Assembly (NCBI GenBank): GCA_036873135.1
Contig: JAPTYO010000017.1
Location: 15,934,001-15,998,000 of the forward strand
Direction of reading: 5' to 3'
Origin: Clarkia xantiana subsp. parviflora
Taxonomy: Eukaryota > Streptophyta > Magnoliopsida > Myrtales > Onagraceae
Length of the DNA stretch: 64,000 nucleotides
Positions 1-10,124 of this stretch are shown here, in pieces. Below the pieces are notes generated by a model that did no database searches, was not told where the DNA came from, and was given only the letters and a program-made list of their open reading frames with translations. Position numbers and translations under genes: made by a program. The first letter of the stretch is position 1, and each line of letters starts with the position of its first letter.

Positions 1-482
1 CCCTCCGGGAGCCTATCCTGTGAAACGTTAAGTGCCATCCGAGAGCCTGTCTCGTGAACAGTTTTCGACGCCCACCAAGAGCGTATCTTTGGTCTAACAG
101 TACAACGTATACCGTGTAAGGGGTATCAGAAGAGATCATCACACCATGCTCAGAAGGATACCATGAGAAAGAAATTTCTAAGTAAAGTAATGTGAAGAAC
201 AAGTAATGTTTTTTCTTTATGAAATGGCAGGTATGACATGAAGGAAAGCATGAAAGAAAGATAAATAAAGGAAACACACCAAGGGAAGGGTCTATAACCA
301 AAGAGCCATACACAAGGCATAGGGAGACATCATGAGAAGAGATATAAGCACACGGCCATGTATACAACGAGTAGAGACAAGTGTATCAGACAAAGATGGC
401 AACACTAAGAAAGGTGGAGTTTTAAACTCTAAAGACAACCACAACTCACAAACACACGAGACTACCACAAGAAATAGGGGTA

Positions 483-1545
483 CTATCCCTTCATCTTCGC
501 AATATGCTTAATAGCAAAGTCTGACAAATCACCAAGTCGAGAGAAAGGAAAGTCAGGAGCAATCATGTGAATACGCTCAAGAATCTCCTTCAAGGAAATA
601 CGCTTCGCCACAGAGCAGCGAACGTCGATAGTAGCCTGATAAGCGGAGGAGGCCATATACTCAGCAATGGCACACTCCTTCGCCTCCATACGAAACATTT
701 CCTCCAGAGAGATTAACTCAGCAGCCCGGAGTGTCTCATCACGATAAGACCTTTGCCTCAACGCCTCAACCTCTTCATTGAGAAGAGCAATGCGACCCTC
801 CAAGTCTCGGCACCGCAAATCGGTGATGCGACTATGCTCCAAACAGCTAATAAGACTAGAGTTAAGGGAGACACAAATGTCCTCGTACACCTTCCTCTCC
901 TCAGCAAGATCAATAGCAAGGGTGGATAAATTAACAAGGTCGGCCATACCCTGCAACAAAAACAAAAGATGAGACGGATAACGCACGAAGAAGAAATATG
1001 CTAAAGGATAAAACGGTTACATTACAGGAGCATAGCGAGCCAACACATCATGAGCCAATTCATAAGTTGCCTCCGACCCTTTAGACAGGGACACACGATC
1101 GGCAGGAGGAACAGCAGACTGCAAAACACGAACTCCAACCTCAGGAGATTGCAAAGAAGATTGGTTGTCAAAACGAGCCCCACGCCCATAATAAGGCGCC
1201 CACTCAGACCCAACAATTCCATCAACAGGTGGACGAGACAGCTCCTTCCGACTCAGACGTGGAAGACGAAGCCTACCTATAACAAAGCACAGAGTAAATA
1301 CCAATGTACACTAAGGAAACTCAGAGGCTCAAGGACTCACCAAACAAGGAAGAAGGAAAAGATGGCTCCCGGACCTTCGATTGGGGGGCATCAATATAGA
1401 AAGAAGATGGCACCCTAACATCACCACCCTTACCTCCAGTTAGAGAACACCTCCCCGCACTATAAAAAACCGATCTTTTTGCAATCGAAGGTCCGGTCCC
1501 AGAATTAACTACTCCCACACGTACTGGCCTTTTACTCCTCATCAA
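483..1545 (-). CDS. Antisense extra gene of element L (spliced, 5' part lost or unclear)
   Basis: Three exon-like blocks read on the minus strand: about 1341-1545 (ends at a GTGAGT donor), about 1025-1278 (preceded by TTATAG, followed by a GT), and 483-950 (preceded by a T-rich run and GCAG, stop TAG at 483-485). The last exon gives a roughly 155-residue helical, heptad-rich protein starting near the ATG at 945-947. It resembles in layout the coiled-coil last exon of the antisense gene of element C. Extra ORFs antisense to gag-pol are known from Tat-lineage elements; their function is not known. The N-terminal domain seen in element C is not recognised here, because the tandem array begins just upstream. 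The exon joins are inferred. Confidence 0.5.
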
Positions 1546-1689
1546 TCACCGGAGAGTTCTGCTGATCGAAAAAACACAGGCTCAGCCTAAAGAAAACAGA
1601 AAGCGAACAGTGGACAAGAGGTACAAACTCATTCCCCTAAAAAGATGGACACAAGGTCAAAAGACAAGAATAGAAAGACGACAAGAAAG

Positions 1690-2045
1690 ACCCCACCAGC
1701 CAACAGGCAGAGGCAGGGGGGCAGGGGGAGATAGTAATAACCCCCAGCATAAGGAGACCCCACCAGCCAACAGGCAGAGGCAGGGGGCAGGGGGAGATAG
1801 TAATAACCCCCAGCATAAGGAGACCCCACCAGCCAACAGCCTGAGGCAGGGGGGCAGGGGGAGATAGTAATAACCCCCAGCATAAGGAGACCCCACCAGC
1901 CAACAGGCAGAGGCAGGGGGGCAGGGGGAGATAGTAATAACCCCCAGCATAAGGAGACCCCACCAGCCAACAGGCAGAGGCAGGGGGGGCAGGGGGAAAT
2001 AGTAGTAACCCCCAGCATAAGGAGAGAGACACCACTGGCCAACTA
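1690..2045 (+). repeat. 67-bp tandem array in element L
   Basis: About five copies of a unit of 66-67 bp containing AGGCAGAGGCAGGGGG and GATAGTAATAACCCCCAGCA. Copies differ mainly in the length of G runs. The array lies between the antisense gene and the 3' LTR. Long open frames on both strands here are products of the repeat and not genes. Confidence 0.9.
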
Positions 2046-2908
2046 GCAGAGACAGGGGGCAAAAGGAGATAATTATAATCCCAATAGGGAGGACTTCGCC
2101 CGCCAGTAAGCGGAAACATGAAGGTAAAAAGATGAAAAATGACGAACCAAATAGGACTACATTGCCAGGAAGACATACAAATCAAGAACGAGACAAGTAA
2201 GGAAACGATTGAAGGAGAAGCAGAATTAAGTCCCTCAAGAGCAATGCTTACACAAGAGAAGAAACACGTACCTCAATACACCACCCGCCCCGAGAAGTAA
2301 GTCCGACTGGAAATTCCACCGTCAAAAAGAAAAGAAGGGAAAAGAACAACGAGAATGAGGTAATCACTTGCCCTTTTATAGCACAAAGGATTAGGGTTTT
2401 TCTAAAGTCGCTAAATCAACACCGTTGAATTTTAGAAAAGAAAATTTCAAGGGACATGATTCAAAAAACTAGTTCCCGTTAACCACGGTTAAACTCATAC
2501 TCACCATAGTTAACATCCCCTAAGGTTTATTTGCTAGTATTCCATACTTAGAAAAATTTTTGGCCAAAATTAAATTTTTCCTCACTTAGATAGAATCCCG
2601 GCACGAAATTGAAGCATAAGTTATTTAGTTACGTTCGTATCACACCCCTGTGCAAGTGTGTATTTTTTGAGTATGCACCTGTAGCAAAGATAAGTTTATT
2701 ACTCCTACCGCAGACGGACGTGTGCCTAAGCACACGTCCGTGCTACTCTAACGTTTACAATTCCTCTATTTCATAAGGCAGGGGGCAGAGTCAGAGGCAC
2801 GCATCTAAGGGTAAGCGAGCATTCAGACAAGAAGGTAAAATCCCGGTTTCAAATTGCGCGTGTCATACCATCCTAAAATAGAGTCAATCAAGGGTTAGGC
2901 CATTGGTT

Positions 2909-2922
2909 GACTCGGGGGCATG
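2909..2922 (+). other. Polypurine tract of element L
   Basis: The sequence GACTCGGGGGCATG directly precedes the LTR start TGATGGATAT. The same context (a short conserved block with GACTCGGGGGCA) precedes the right LTR of element G at 40868-40879. It would prime plus-strand DNA synthesis. Confidence 0.7.
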
Positions 2923-3830
2923 TGATGGATATACGCCCAATTTGAACCCGTTGACTTCCAAACCGTTATATTTTTATCGTCCCATTACCGATTGTAAATC
3001 GAAACTTTAACCCGAACACTTCGCGAACACATCAACGGCTCGGACGAGGCCGGAGCGCTCATCCGGCCGAGGCAAACTCACCTAGGTGAGGTTGGGTGGC
3101 CACACCCGACCTCCCCTAGGAGAGATCGGGTCAGCCGACCCGATCTCTCCTAGGGGAGATCGGGTCAGAGGAGAGATCGGGTTGGCCAACCCGATCTCTC
3201 CTAGGAGAGATCGGGTCGGCCAACCCGATCTCTCCTAGGAGAGATCGGGTCGGCCAACCCGATCTCTCCTAGGAGGGATGGGGTTGGCCAACCCCATCCT
3301 CCTTGGGAGGGGTTGGGTGCCCTCACCCAACCCCTACCCTTGGGGGTCGGATTTCTCCTCCTCCAAGGGCCCCTGCGCCATTTTCGGACACCCACACTCG
3401 GTTCACGTCGCCTACCTTCTCCGTATCCTAAGGTCTTAATTATGTGCTTAAAGGTTAATTAATTGTGTTTAAAGGTTAACGATGTCATTAAGCCACCTTA
3501 ATGACACCGTTGCCTATAAATACCCCACCTTTACACCTCATTCGGGCATCTTGGCAATTTGGATTATTTTGCTCTGACATCTCTCTAGTTTATCTCTCTA
3601 AGAAGAATACTGACTTAGGCATCGGAGAGGGTTCACCAGGCACCACCTCCCCTCCGTGTCTGGTACTGCCCCTTCTGCAGGGTAGAAGGAGAGAGGAAGC
3701 AAAGGAAGGAGGAAGGAAGGAAAGACATAGGCTAAGACAGGGCAACTCAGGAATACCGGATCACACACATCCCCAGTAAGGAGTGAGATCAAAGCCGACC
3801 ACCCGTTGACCTAGACCTCATAACCTAACA
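2923..3830 (+). repeat. 3' LTR of element L
   Basis: Starts TGATGGATATACGCCC and ends CATAACCTAACA (908 bp). It is homologous over its length to the LTR at 11718-12646, which lies in the opposite orientation. It contains a palindromic array (3105-3325) and a TATA box CTATAAATA at 3514-3522. Parts of it (3501-3779) can be read as short open frames, which are chance. Confidence 0.9.
3105..3325 (+). repeat. Palindromic tandem array in LTR U3 (element L)
   Basis: Successive copies of the perfect palindrome GATCTCTCCTAGGAGAGATC are joined by GGGTCGGCCAACCC-type palindromic spacers, giving a period of about 36 bp. It lies roughly 200-400 bp upstream of the TATA box, in the U3 part of the LTR. Later copies drift. 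An equivalent array is in the LTR of element A (12235-12480). Confidence 0.9.
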
Positions 3831-6800
3831 AGCATGACGGACAAAGGCTGTCCGATTCTCAATTTTCAGTTCCTCCATGTACTCCTTCCACTGGGCCTCG
3901 TTAAACGGGGGGCCGTTATCGCTGATCAATACCTTGGGGATCCTGTATCGGGATATGATATGGGTCTGGAGGAATTTGAGGATATGATTCCCCGTTGTCT
4001 TGGCCAACGCCTTAGCTTCTATCCACTTCGAGAAATAATAAATAACCACGACTAAATATCGGCACTGACCCTTTGCAACTGGAAGGGGTCCCACCAAATC
4101 GATTCCCCATTGCGCGAAGGGCCAAGAACTCTTGATGGACGTCAGATCGGCAGCTGGAGCCACGATATTCGGGGCGTACCTTTGGCAAGCGTCACAGGAT
4201 CAGACTAGCATCGTTGCCTCCTTATTCATCGAGGGCCAGTAATAGCCCAGGTTCAGCATTTTCCTCACGACGGATCGGGCACCTTCATGACAAGCCGAGT
4301 ATCCTTCGTGCACCTCCCTAAGGATCCGATCTGTGTCGGGCTCAGCCACACATTTCAAGTAAGGAGTTAAATACCCCCTTTTATACAGCTGATTGTCCAC
4401 CATCACATAATTGGCCGCGATTTGGCGTAATATGCCGGCTGCTACTTCATCATCGGGGACTGCCCCCGTAGTCAGGTACGCGACTATCGGGGTCATCCAA
4501 GTGGGCTCCTCTGATCCGGTCTCGATGGCACATACCTCCGATTGGTCGGTGGTTGACAAGATCACCTTCTCCAAGAAGTGCACCTTCAGACTTTCATCGA
4601 GGGGTGCCCCCAAGGCGAACATGCTCAAGGCATCTGCTTCCACATTATCTTCCCTCGGGATTGCCTCAATATCGAAGCTCTTGAAACTCTCCTTCAAGGT
4701 TTGCACCTCCCGAAGGTACTTTTTCATCATCGGGCTCTTAGCTTCGTATCGCCCCTGGACTTGGTTCACAATCAAGCTAGCATCGCACTTCACCTTTAAG
4801 TGACCAACTCCCGTGCCTTTGGCAATCTTGAGGCCGGTGATGAGAGCCTCATATTCAGCTTCATTGTTGGTGGCCCTAAATGTCAGGGCCAAGGCATATC
4901 GAAGGGGTTCGCCTCCGCCTGGCGGTATCAGTACAAACCCTGCTCCCGATCCTTCTGAATTTGAGGAGCCATCGGTGTACATCTCCCAAGTGTTTCCGTT
5001 ATCGGGCTGTTCTGACTGCTCTGCCATCGGGACTTCCATGGGTGCCCCCTCTACAGGACCCGCTTCTTCTAGATCGGGGGCTATAGACTCTGCTATGAAA
5101 TCTGCCAACGCCTGGCACTTAATAGCCGTTCTCGGAGCGAAGTGAATGCGGAATTCACTAAGCTCGACTGCCCATTTCACTAATCTCCCCGACACATCAG
5201 GTCGGTTCAAAAAATGTTTCAAGGGCTGATTCGTTAAAACGGTAATCTCATGCGCATGGAAGTAAGGTCTCAGCTTCCGAGCAGTAACAATCAACGCATA
5301 AAGATACTTTTCAACGACGGGATAATTTATTTCAGACTTGGCGAGTGCCTTGCTTACATAATAGACGGGGACTTTCTTACCCTCTACGACTTTCACTAAG
5401 ACAGAGCTAACAGTGAATTCAGAAATAGCCAAATACAGATAGAGTGGCTCGCCTGAGATGGGCTTCGCCAATGGCGGGAGGGTGCGGAGGTGCTGATTGA
5501 GTGCCTGGAACGCCTCTTCGCACTTGGCAGTCCACTCAAACTTCTTGTTGGCGCACAGCACTTCAAAGAACGGCATGGATCGATCACTTGCCTTGGACAG
5601 GAAGCGATTCATCGCGGCCAATCGGCCATTCAGCACCTACTCCTCCCGATGGTTCGTCGGGGACTTCATCTCCTCGATTTCCTTCAGCTTCTCAGGGTTC
5701 ACATCGATTCCCCTCTGGCTCAACATGAAGCCCAGAAACTTCCCTGAGTGCACTCCGAAGGCACACTTGGTCGGGTTCAAGCGAACATGATGAAGCCTCA
5801 TCCGTTCAAACGCTGTGGCCAAGTTGTTAACATGATCCTCGGCCTGTCGGGACTTCACCAGCATATCGTCCACATAGGCCTCCATTGTTTTCCCCAACAT
5901 GTCCCCGAACAGCTTGTTCACCATCCTCTGATAAGTTGCACCTGCATTGATCAGTCCAAAGGGCATAACATCATAGTGATAGATGTCACTATCAGCATAA
6001 AAAGCGGTGTGGGGGGCATCCTCCTTGGACATCTTGATCTGATTGTAGCCGGAGTAGGCATCCATAAAGCTCAGCAACTCATGTCCCGATGTGGCATCCA
6101 CCAGCTGGTCGATCCTCGAGAGCGGATAACAATCTTTCGGGCATGCTTTGTTCAGGTCGCGGAAATCAACGCACATCCGCCACTTGCCATTGCTCTTCTT
6201 CACCAGGACTGTGTTTACGACCCAGGTCTGGAATCGGAGCTCCTTAATAAATCCAGCATCGAGCAACCTGCCCACCTCCTGCTGGATCGCGATCTTCTTG
6301 TCGGCACCCATCGGGCGCCTTCTCTGTGTAACCGGCTTGATAGCGGGGTCAATCTTCAGCTCATGAGTAATCACATCGGGGCTGATTCCTGGCATGTCGC
6401 TCGGGGACCAGGCAAACAGCTCCTTGAACTCCTTCAACAAATCAATCAGTTCTCGGGCCGTCTCCTCAGACAGAGCGAACCCAATCTTTACCTTTCTTTG
6501 AGTTCCATTGATCTCGACCTCCTTCAAATCCTCCATCGGGGCGGGACGCCCGAACTCCTCTCTGGGATCGGCATCAGTCTGGAAAACAGTCATAGCCTCC
6601 CGATTCCTCCTTCGAGTGACATTGACATTGCACTTCCTGGAGGACACCTGATCGCCTTGGACCTCCCCGATTCCGTGGTCGGTCGGGAACTTCAGCTTCT
6701 GATGGACAGTTGAGGCAACTACCCCCAACGGGTTGATGGTAGTCCTCCCGATAATGGCAATGTAGGTCCCCGCAAACTCGACCACCACGAACTCTACGTT

Positions 6801-7310
6801 CCTCTTCTCCGACTTCCAACCACTTCCGAACTCGACCGGTAAGGTAATCATCCCCACCGGGTAAGAGGTAGAGCTAGAAAATCCGACCATCGGGAAGTCC
6901 GCAGGCTTCAAGTCCTTCTTTGTTTTCCCCATGGCCTGCAGTGCGTCCATGAACAAAATATCGGAGGAGCTCCCTCCATCTATCAAGATTCGCTTCATCT
7001 CGTACCCATCCACGTTCAGGGTCACGACCAAAGCATCATCGTGCGGGGTCTCCACAACTATCAGGTCCTCCGCTGAGGAGGGAATCACCATTTCTTCTTT
7101 CGGAGTTCAATTTCGGGCCCTCTTGCCCAGCACCACAGCAATGGGAATCCGAGAAGCATAGACCTCCAGAGATGCCGTGGTATCTCCTCCCGCAGCAAGT
7201 CCCCCATGAATCACATTAATGGTCCCCCGCTTCTCCTTGCGGGCATTGGAAGACTCAGGCTTATCCTTCTTCGGGGATCGACCCCGGGATCGGGAACGGG
7301 ATCGGCCCCG
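3831..7310 (-). pseudogene. Element A pol: protease, RT, RNase H, second RNase H, truncated integrase
   Basis: The frame runs through a protease with the DGGSS site, an RT with the FMDAYSGY and YVDD motifs, an RNase H, an archaeal-type RNase H (YTDGSS...), the HHCC zinc part of integrase and its first two catalytic aspartates (WGIDLVGP, ISDNGPP). The third catalytic residue lies beyond the break at 3831. In-frame stops interrupt it: TAA at 7311-7313, TGA at 7107-7109 (where relatives have Trp), TAG at 5637-5639 and TGA at 4200-4202 (where relatives have Arg). Long open blocks remain at 5637-7091 and 4200-5636. It is close to the pol of elements B, C and D. It cannot make a full product. Confidence 0.9.
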
Positions 7311-10124
7311 TTACCCAGCCACAAATTCCTTGAGCTTCCCCCTCTGGATCAGCTTCTCAATCTCCTTCTTCAACTCCCGACAATGGTTAGTGTCGTGACC
7401 GTTGGCACGATGGAAACGACAAAAACGATCGGTGCGAGCTCCCATGAACTCTCCATCCTTCTTCGGGGGATACCTGGCGATACCCTGTCGGTCCATCACC
7501 GCCAACACAGCACCCATGGAACAAATGAGAGGAGTGTAGTGGTCCTCCCGCTTGTCTGACTTCGAGGGACGCTTGTCTTCCCTCCGATCGGGACGGCCTC
7601 GACCCCGACTGCTCTTGGGTTTATCTTTCCTCCTGCGATCGTCCGAGGGTTTGAACGACTGCTTCCCCTTGTTTGATTTCGGAGGGTCAAGATCTCCGGC
7701 AGCTATCTTCGACTCCTGTACGTCGATTTGTTGCTTCACCCTCTTCTGCAACGCCTCCATGTTCCACACAGCCTTCTCAGCCACGCTGTGCATCAGGTCG
7801 GAACCATATGGTGCTGTTAGGTTCCGAATGAAGGTGTGGATGGTCTCTCCCTCCGACATTTCCTCATCAATCTCGGCCACGCTGGCAGTGTACCTCTGGT
7901 AGTAATGCGCCAGAGACTCATCGGGCCTCTGTACCACCTCAGCCAGCGACCTCGCGCTTTTCAGGAGACGCCGACGGCCCTGGTATTGTTGGATGAACCG
8001 ATCATGCATCTGGGTCCAGGTAGAGATGCACCCAGGAGGGAGGCTGAAGAACCACGTCAGGGCTCTTTCACCAAGTGTGCCCGGGAACAGAACGCACACT
8101 ATATCGTCATTCGGGGCTCTGCCTAGACAAGCCATGACATGCTTCTGGACATGGCAAACTGGATCTCCTTCGCCATCATACTCCTTGATTGTCGGGATAC
8201 CAAGTCCCGGCGGGGCAGTAGTGTTCACCAATCGGGGGACAAATGGATGAGTGGATCGATCCCTCAGCTCCGAGATCATCTTCTTCTGGTCTCCCATACA
8301 GATGTTCACAATCTTCACCACCTGGTCAGGGGTGATAGGACCACTAAGAGGGATGGTCCTATGTTGCACCGGTCCAGGCCCATCAATCACGAACTGCTCC
8401 GACTGAGCGGGCTCCTTGCCCTTGTCCTGGTGCTCGGGTTGGGCCTCCTGCCCGTCCCGATTCTTCCTCGGAGGAGGCGGAGGCAACTCCTCCTCCTTCT
8501 TCTTGGCGGCCTCCCAGGTCCCATGGTACTCACACCAACCCTGTGCATCTCTTCCTAGGAAGGCCTTGCCTTCCTCCCTGCATGTTGGTAGCTCTTCCTT
8601 CAGGTGTTTGTGGAAAATTTCTTCTATGCTGATTGTGAGGGGTGTGAATGTGAAATTGACACATCCTCCCAATATGTCAGTGTCTCTTCCTTTCTCCGGA
8701 ACTTCATCCAACTGCTCCGCTTCCTGTGCAAATGCCCTGTCCAGTTTATCTTTGAGCTCTCTCATTGTGCTCGTCATGACCATCTCATAGAGCCCTCCAT
8801 ATGCCCTGAATGAGTTTGGATGCATGTTTCTAATGAATGCTCTGACTGCTTCTCCCCTTGTGATGTCCATGTTGACACCATACTTGAAGAATCTCTGGAA
8901 ATAGCTTGATATAGACTCCCGCGGCATTTGCTTGATATCATCTATGTAACGGAAGCCTCTTAGGATGGAGTTCCTTGTTCTGTTCCCTATTATGGTGTCT
9001 GGCTGCCAAGGTATGGATGTCACCTTCACAGCCTTGCTCCTGTGTCTCCTTGTAGGCACTGTTTGAAAAAACTGCCTGCTCAAACGGAGTGTCACTCCAC
9101 TCCTCCTCCTTCCTTGCCTTTGTCTCCTTCCCCTCCTTCTTCTGTCCTGGTTGGCCCCTACCATGACTACAGCCACTGTGTCTGTCCCGTGTGATCCACG
9201 TCTCATTGAGTTGACGTAGCATTGCCTTGCGGTGCGTTCATCACCCAGGACCTCTCCAACCCCGTTCTCCGTGATGTACTTCAGCTTTTGGTGAACAGTG
9301 GATGGCACTATTTCATATGGGTTTATGGTTGTCCTTCCTAGGATCCCATTGTAGGCTCCCAGGCTTTCAACCACCAAGAAATTGACATTTACCTTCAGCT
9401 GGGTCCATCCTTGGCCCATGGTCACTGGCAGGATTATCATTCCCAGGGGGTAACTTGTTGCCCCTGAGAAGCCAACTAGAGGGAAGTTGACTGGCTTGAT
9501 GTCTGCTTTGGTTTTCCCTATCTCTTCCAACACTCTCAGGCTTAGGAGGTCAGCTGAGCTGCCCCCATCCACCAAAATTCTCTTTACATCAAAATTGTCA
9601 ATATCTAAAGTAATAACTAGAGCATCGTCATGTGGAAAGACGATGTGGCTCTTGTCCTTCTCCGAGAACTCGATCTTCACTTCTTCTCCTTCTCTTGGCC
9701 TTTTTCTCCACCTTGGCACTGAGCTTAGCTTGGATGCATAGACCTCTCTTGCATTAGCAGTTGGGCCACCCGATGCTACTCCTCCATGTATCATATTTAT
9801 GACTCCTTTTTTGTTGGGTGGAGGGTTGTAGTCTATCTTTCCCTTGCCCTTGTCTTTCTGTGGTGGCCCTAGTTGCATACTGTTGCCCCCATGGTCTATG
9901 AATTGCTTCAGTTCTCCCCTCTGGACGATGTTGTTTATGCTTAGCTTTAGGCTAAAGCATTCATTTGTGTCGTGACCATAAGCCTCATGGTTGTCACACC
10001 ATCTATCCTTGTGATTTCCCACCATTGGGGCTCTCCACCTTGCAGGGGGTGACCAAAGTTTTTGGTTCCGCATCTCTCTAAGTACGGTGGCTGGAGTGGC
10101 GTTCAATGGGATGACCCATTTGGT
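7311..10124 (-). CDS. Element A mosaic frame: knuckle and protease, part gag, then second gag
   Basis: One uninterrupted frame of about 930 codons follows the gag TGA stop in the same phase; it has no ATG of its own at the start. Counting from 10106, a CX2HX4HX4C knuckle is at residues 37-50 and a protease with VDGGSS near residue 180. An Arg-rich stretch follows at about 320-340. A partial gag of a third type covers about 385-531. From about residue 532 (nt ~8513) it joins the middle of a gag of the B/C/D family, including the conserved core and a second knuckle, and ends just before the RS-rich tail. The N-terminal ~100 residues of that second gag are missing. In-frame fusion through three modules suggests template switching between packaged RNAs. 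Whether it was ever translated is unknown. Confidence 0.75.
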   Translation of the reverse strand, partial: TKWVIPLNATPATVLREMRNQKLWSPPARWRAPMVGNHKDRWCDNHEAYGHDTNECFSLKLSINNIVQRGELKQFIDHGGNSMQLGPPQKDKGKGKIDYNPPPNKKGVINMIHGGVASGGPTANAREVYASKLSSVPRWRKRPREGEEVKIEFSEKDKSHIVFPHDDALVITLDIDNFDVKRILVDGGSSADLLSLRVLEEIGKTKADIKPVNFPLVGFSGATSYPLGMIILPVTMGQGWTQLKVNVNFLVVESLGAYNGILGRTTINPYEIVPSTVHQKLKYITENGVGEVLGDERTARQCYVNSMRRGSHGTDTVAVVMVGANQDRRRRGRRQRQGRRRSGVTLRLSRQFFQTVPTRRHRSKAVKVTSIPWQPDTIIGNRTRNSILRGFRYIDDIKQMPRESISSYFQRFFKYGVNMDITRGEAVRAFIRNMHPNSFRAYGGLYEMVMTSTMRELKDKLDRAFAQEAEQLDEVPEKGRDTDILGGCVNFTFTPLTISIEEIFHKHLKEELPTCREEGKAFLGRDAQGWCEYHGTWEAAKKKEEELPPPPPRKNRDGQEAQPEHQDKGKEPAQSEQFVIDGPGPVQHRTIPLSGPITPDQVVKIVNICMGDQKKMISELRDRSTHPFVPRLVNTTAPPGLGIPTIKEYDGEGDPVCHVQKHVMACLGRAPNDDIVCVLFPGTLGERALTWFFSLPPGCISTWTQMHDRFIQQYQGRRRLLKSARSLAEVVQRPDESLAHYYQRYTASVAEIDEEMSEGETIHTFIRNLTAPYGSDLMHSVAEKAVWNMEALQKRVKQQIDVQESKIAAGDLDPPKSNKGKQSFKPSDDRRRKDKPKSSRGRGRPDRREDKRPSKSDKREDHYTPLICSMGAVLAVMDRQGIARYPPKKDGEFMGARTDRFCRFHRANGHDTNHCRELKKEIEKLIQRGKLKEFVAG

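Larger units (their letters stand above)
1..3830 (+). mobile_element. Element L: 3' part of a Tat-type (Ty3/gypsy) LTR retrotransposon, gag-pol off window
   Basis: Only the 3' end is in the window. In plus order it holds an antisense spliced gene (483-1545), a 67-bp tandem array (1690-2045), a purine-rich tract at 2909-2922 and a complete LTR (2923-3830). The LTR ends in CCTAACA exactly where the integrase frame of element A begins on the other strand, so L looks inserted into A. The predicted 5-bp target duplication on this side is AGCAT (3831-3835); its partner would lie off window. The LTR is of the same family as the LTR of A. Stretches 1-482 and 2046-2908 hold no recognisable gene. Confidence 0.75.

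Noticed and set aside
1629..2185. Long open frames on the minus strand with a repeated WLVGSPYAGGYYYLPLPP-like pattern
   Set aside because: They translate the 67-bp array, whose period permits open frames in several phases; no start context or homology.
3201..3395. Open frame across the palindromic LTR array
   Set aside because: Product of the repeat; present only in some copies.
5748..6713. 321-codon plus-strand frame opposite element A pol
   Set aside because: Mirror frame of a long conserved RT/protease coding strand; similar mirrors occur opposite pol in B, C and D.
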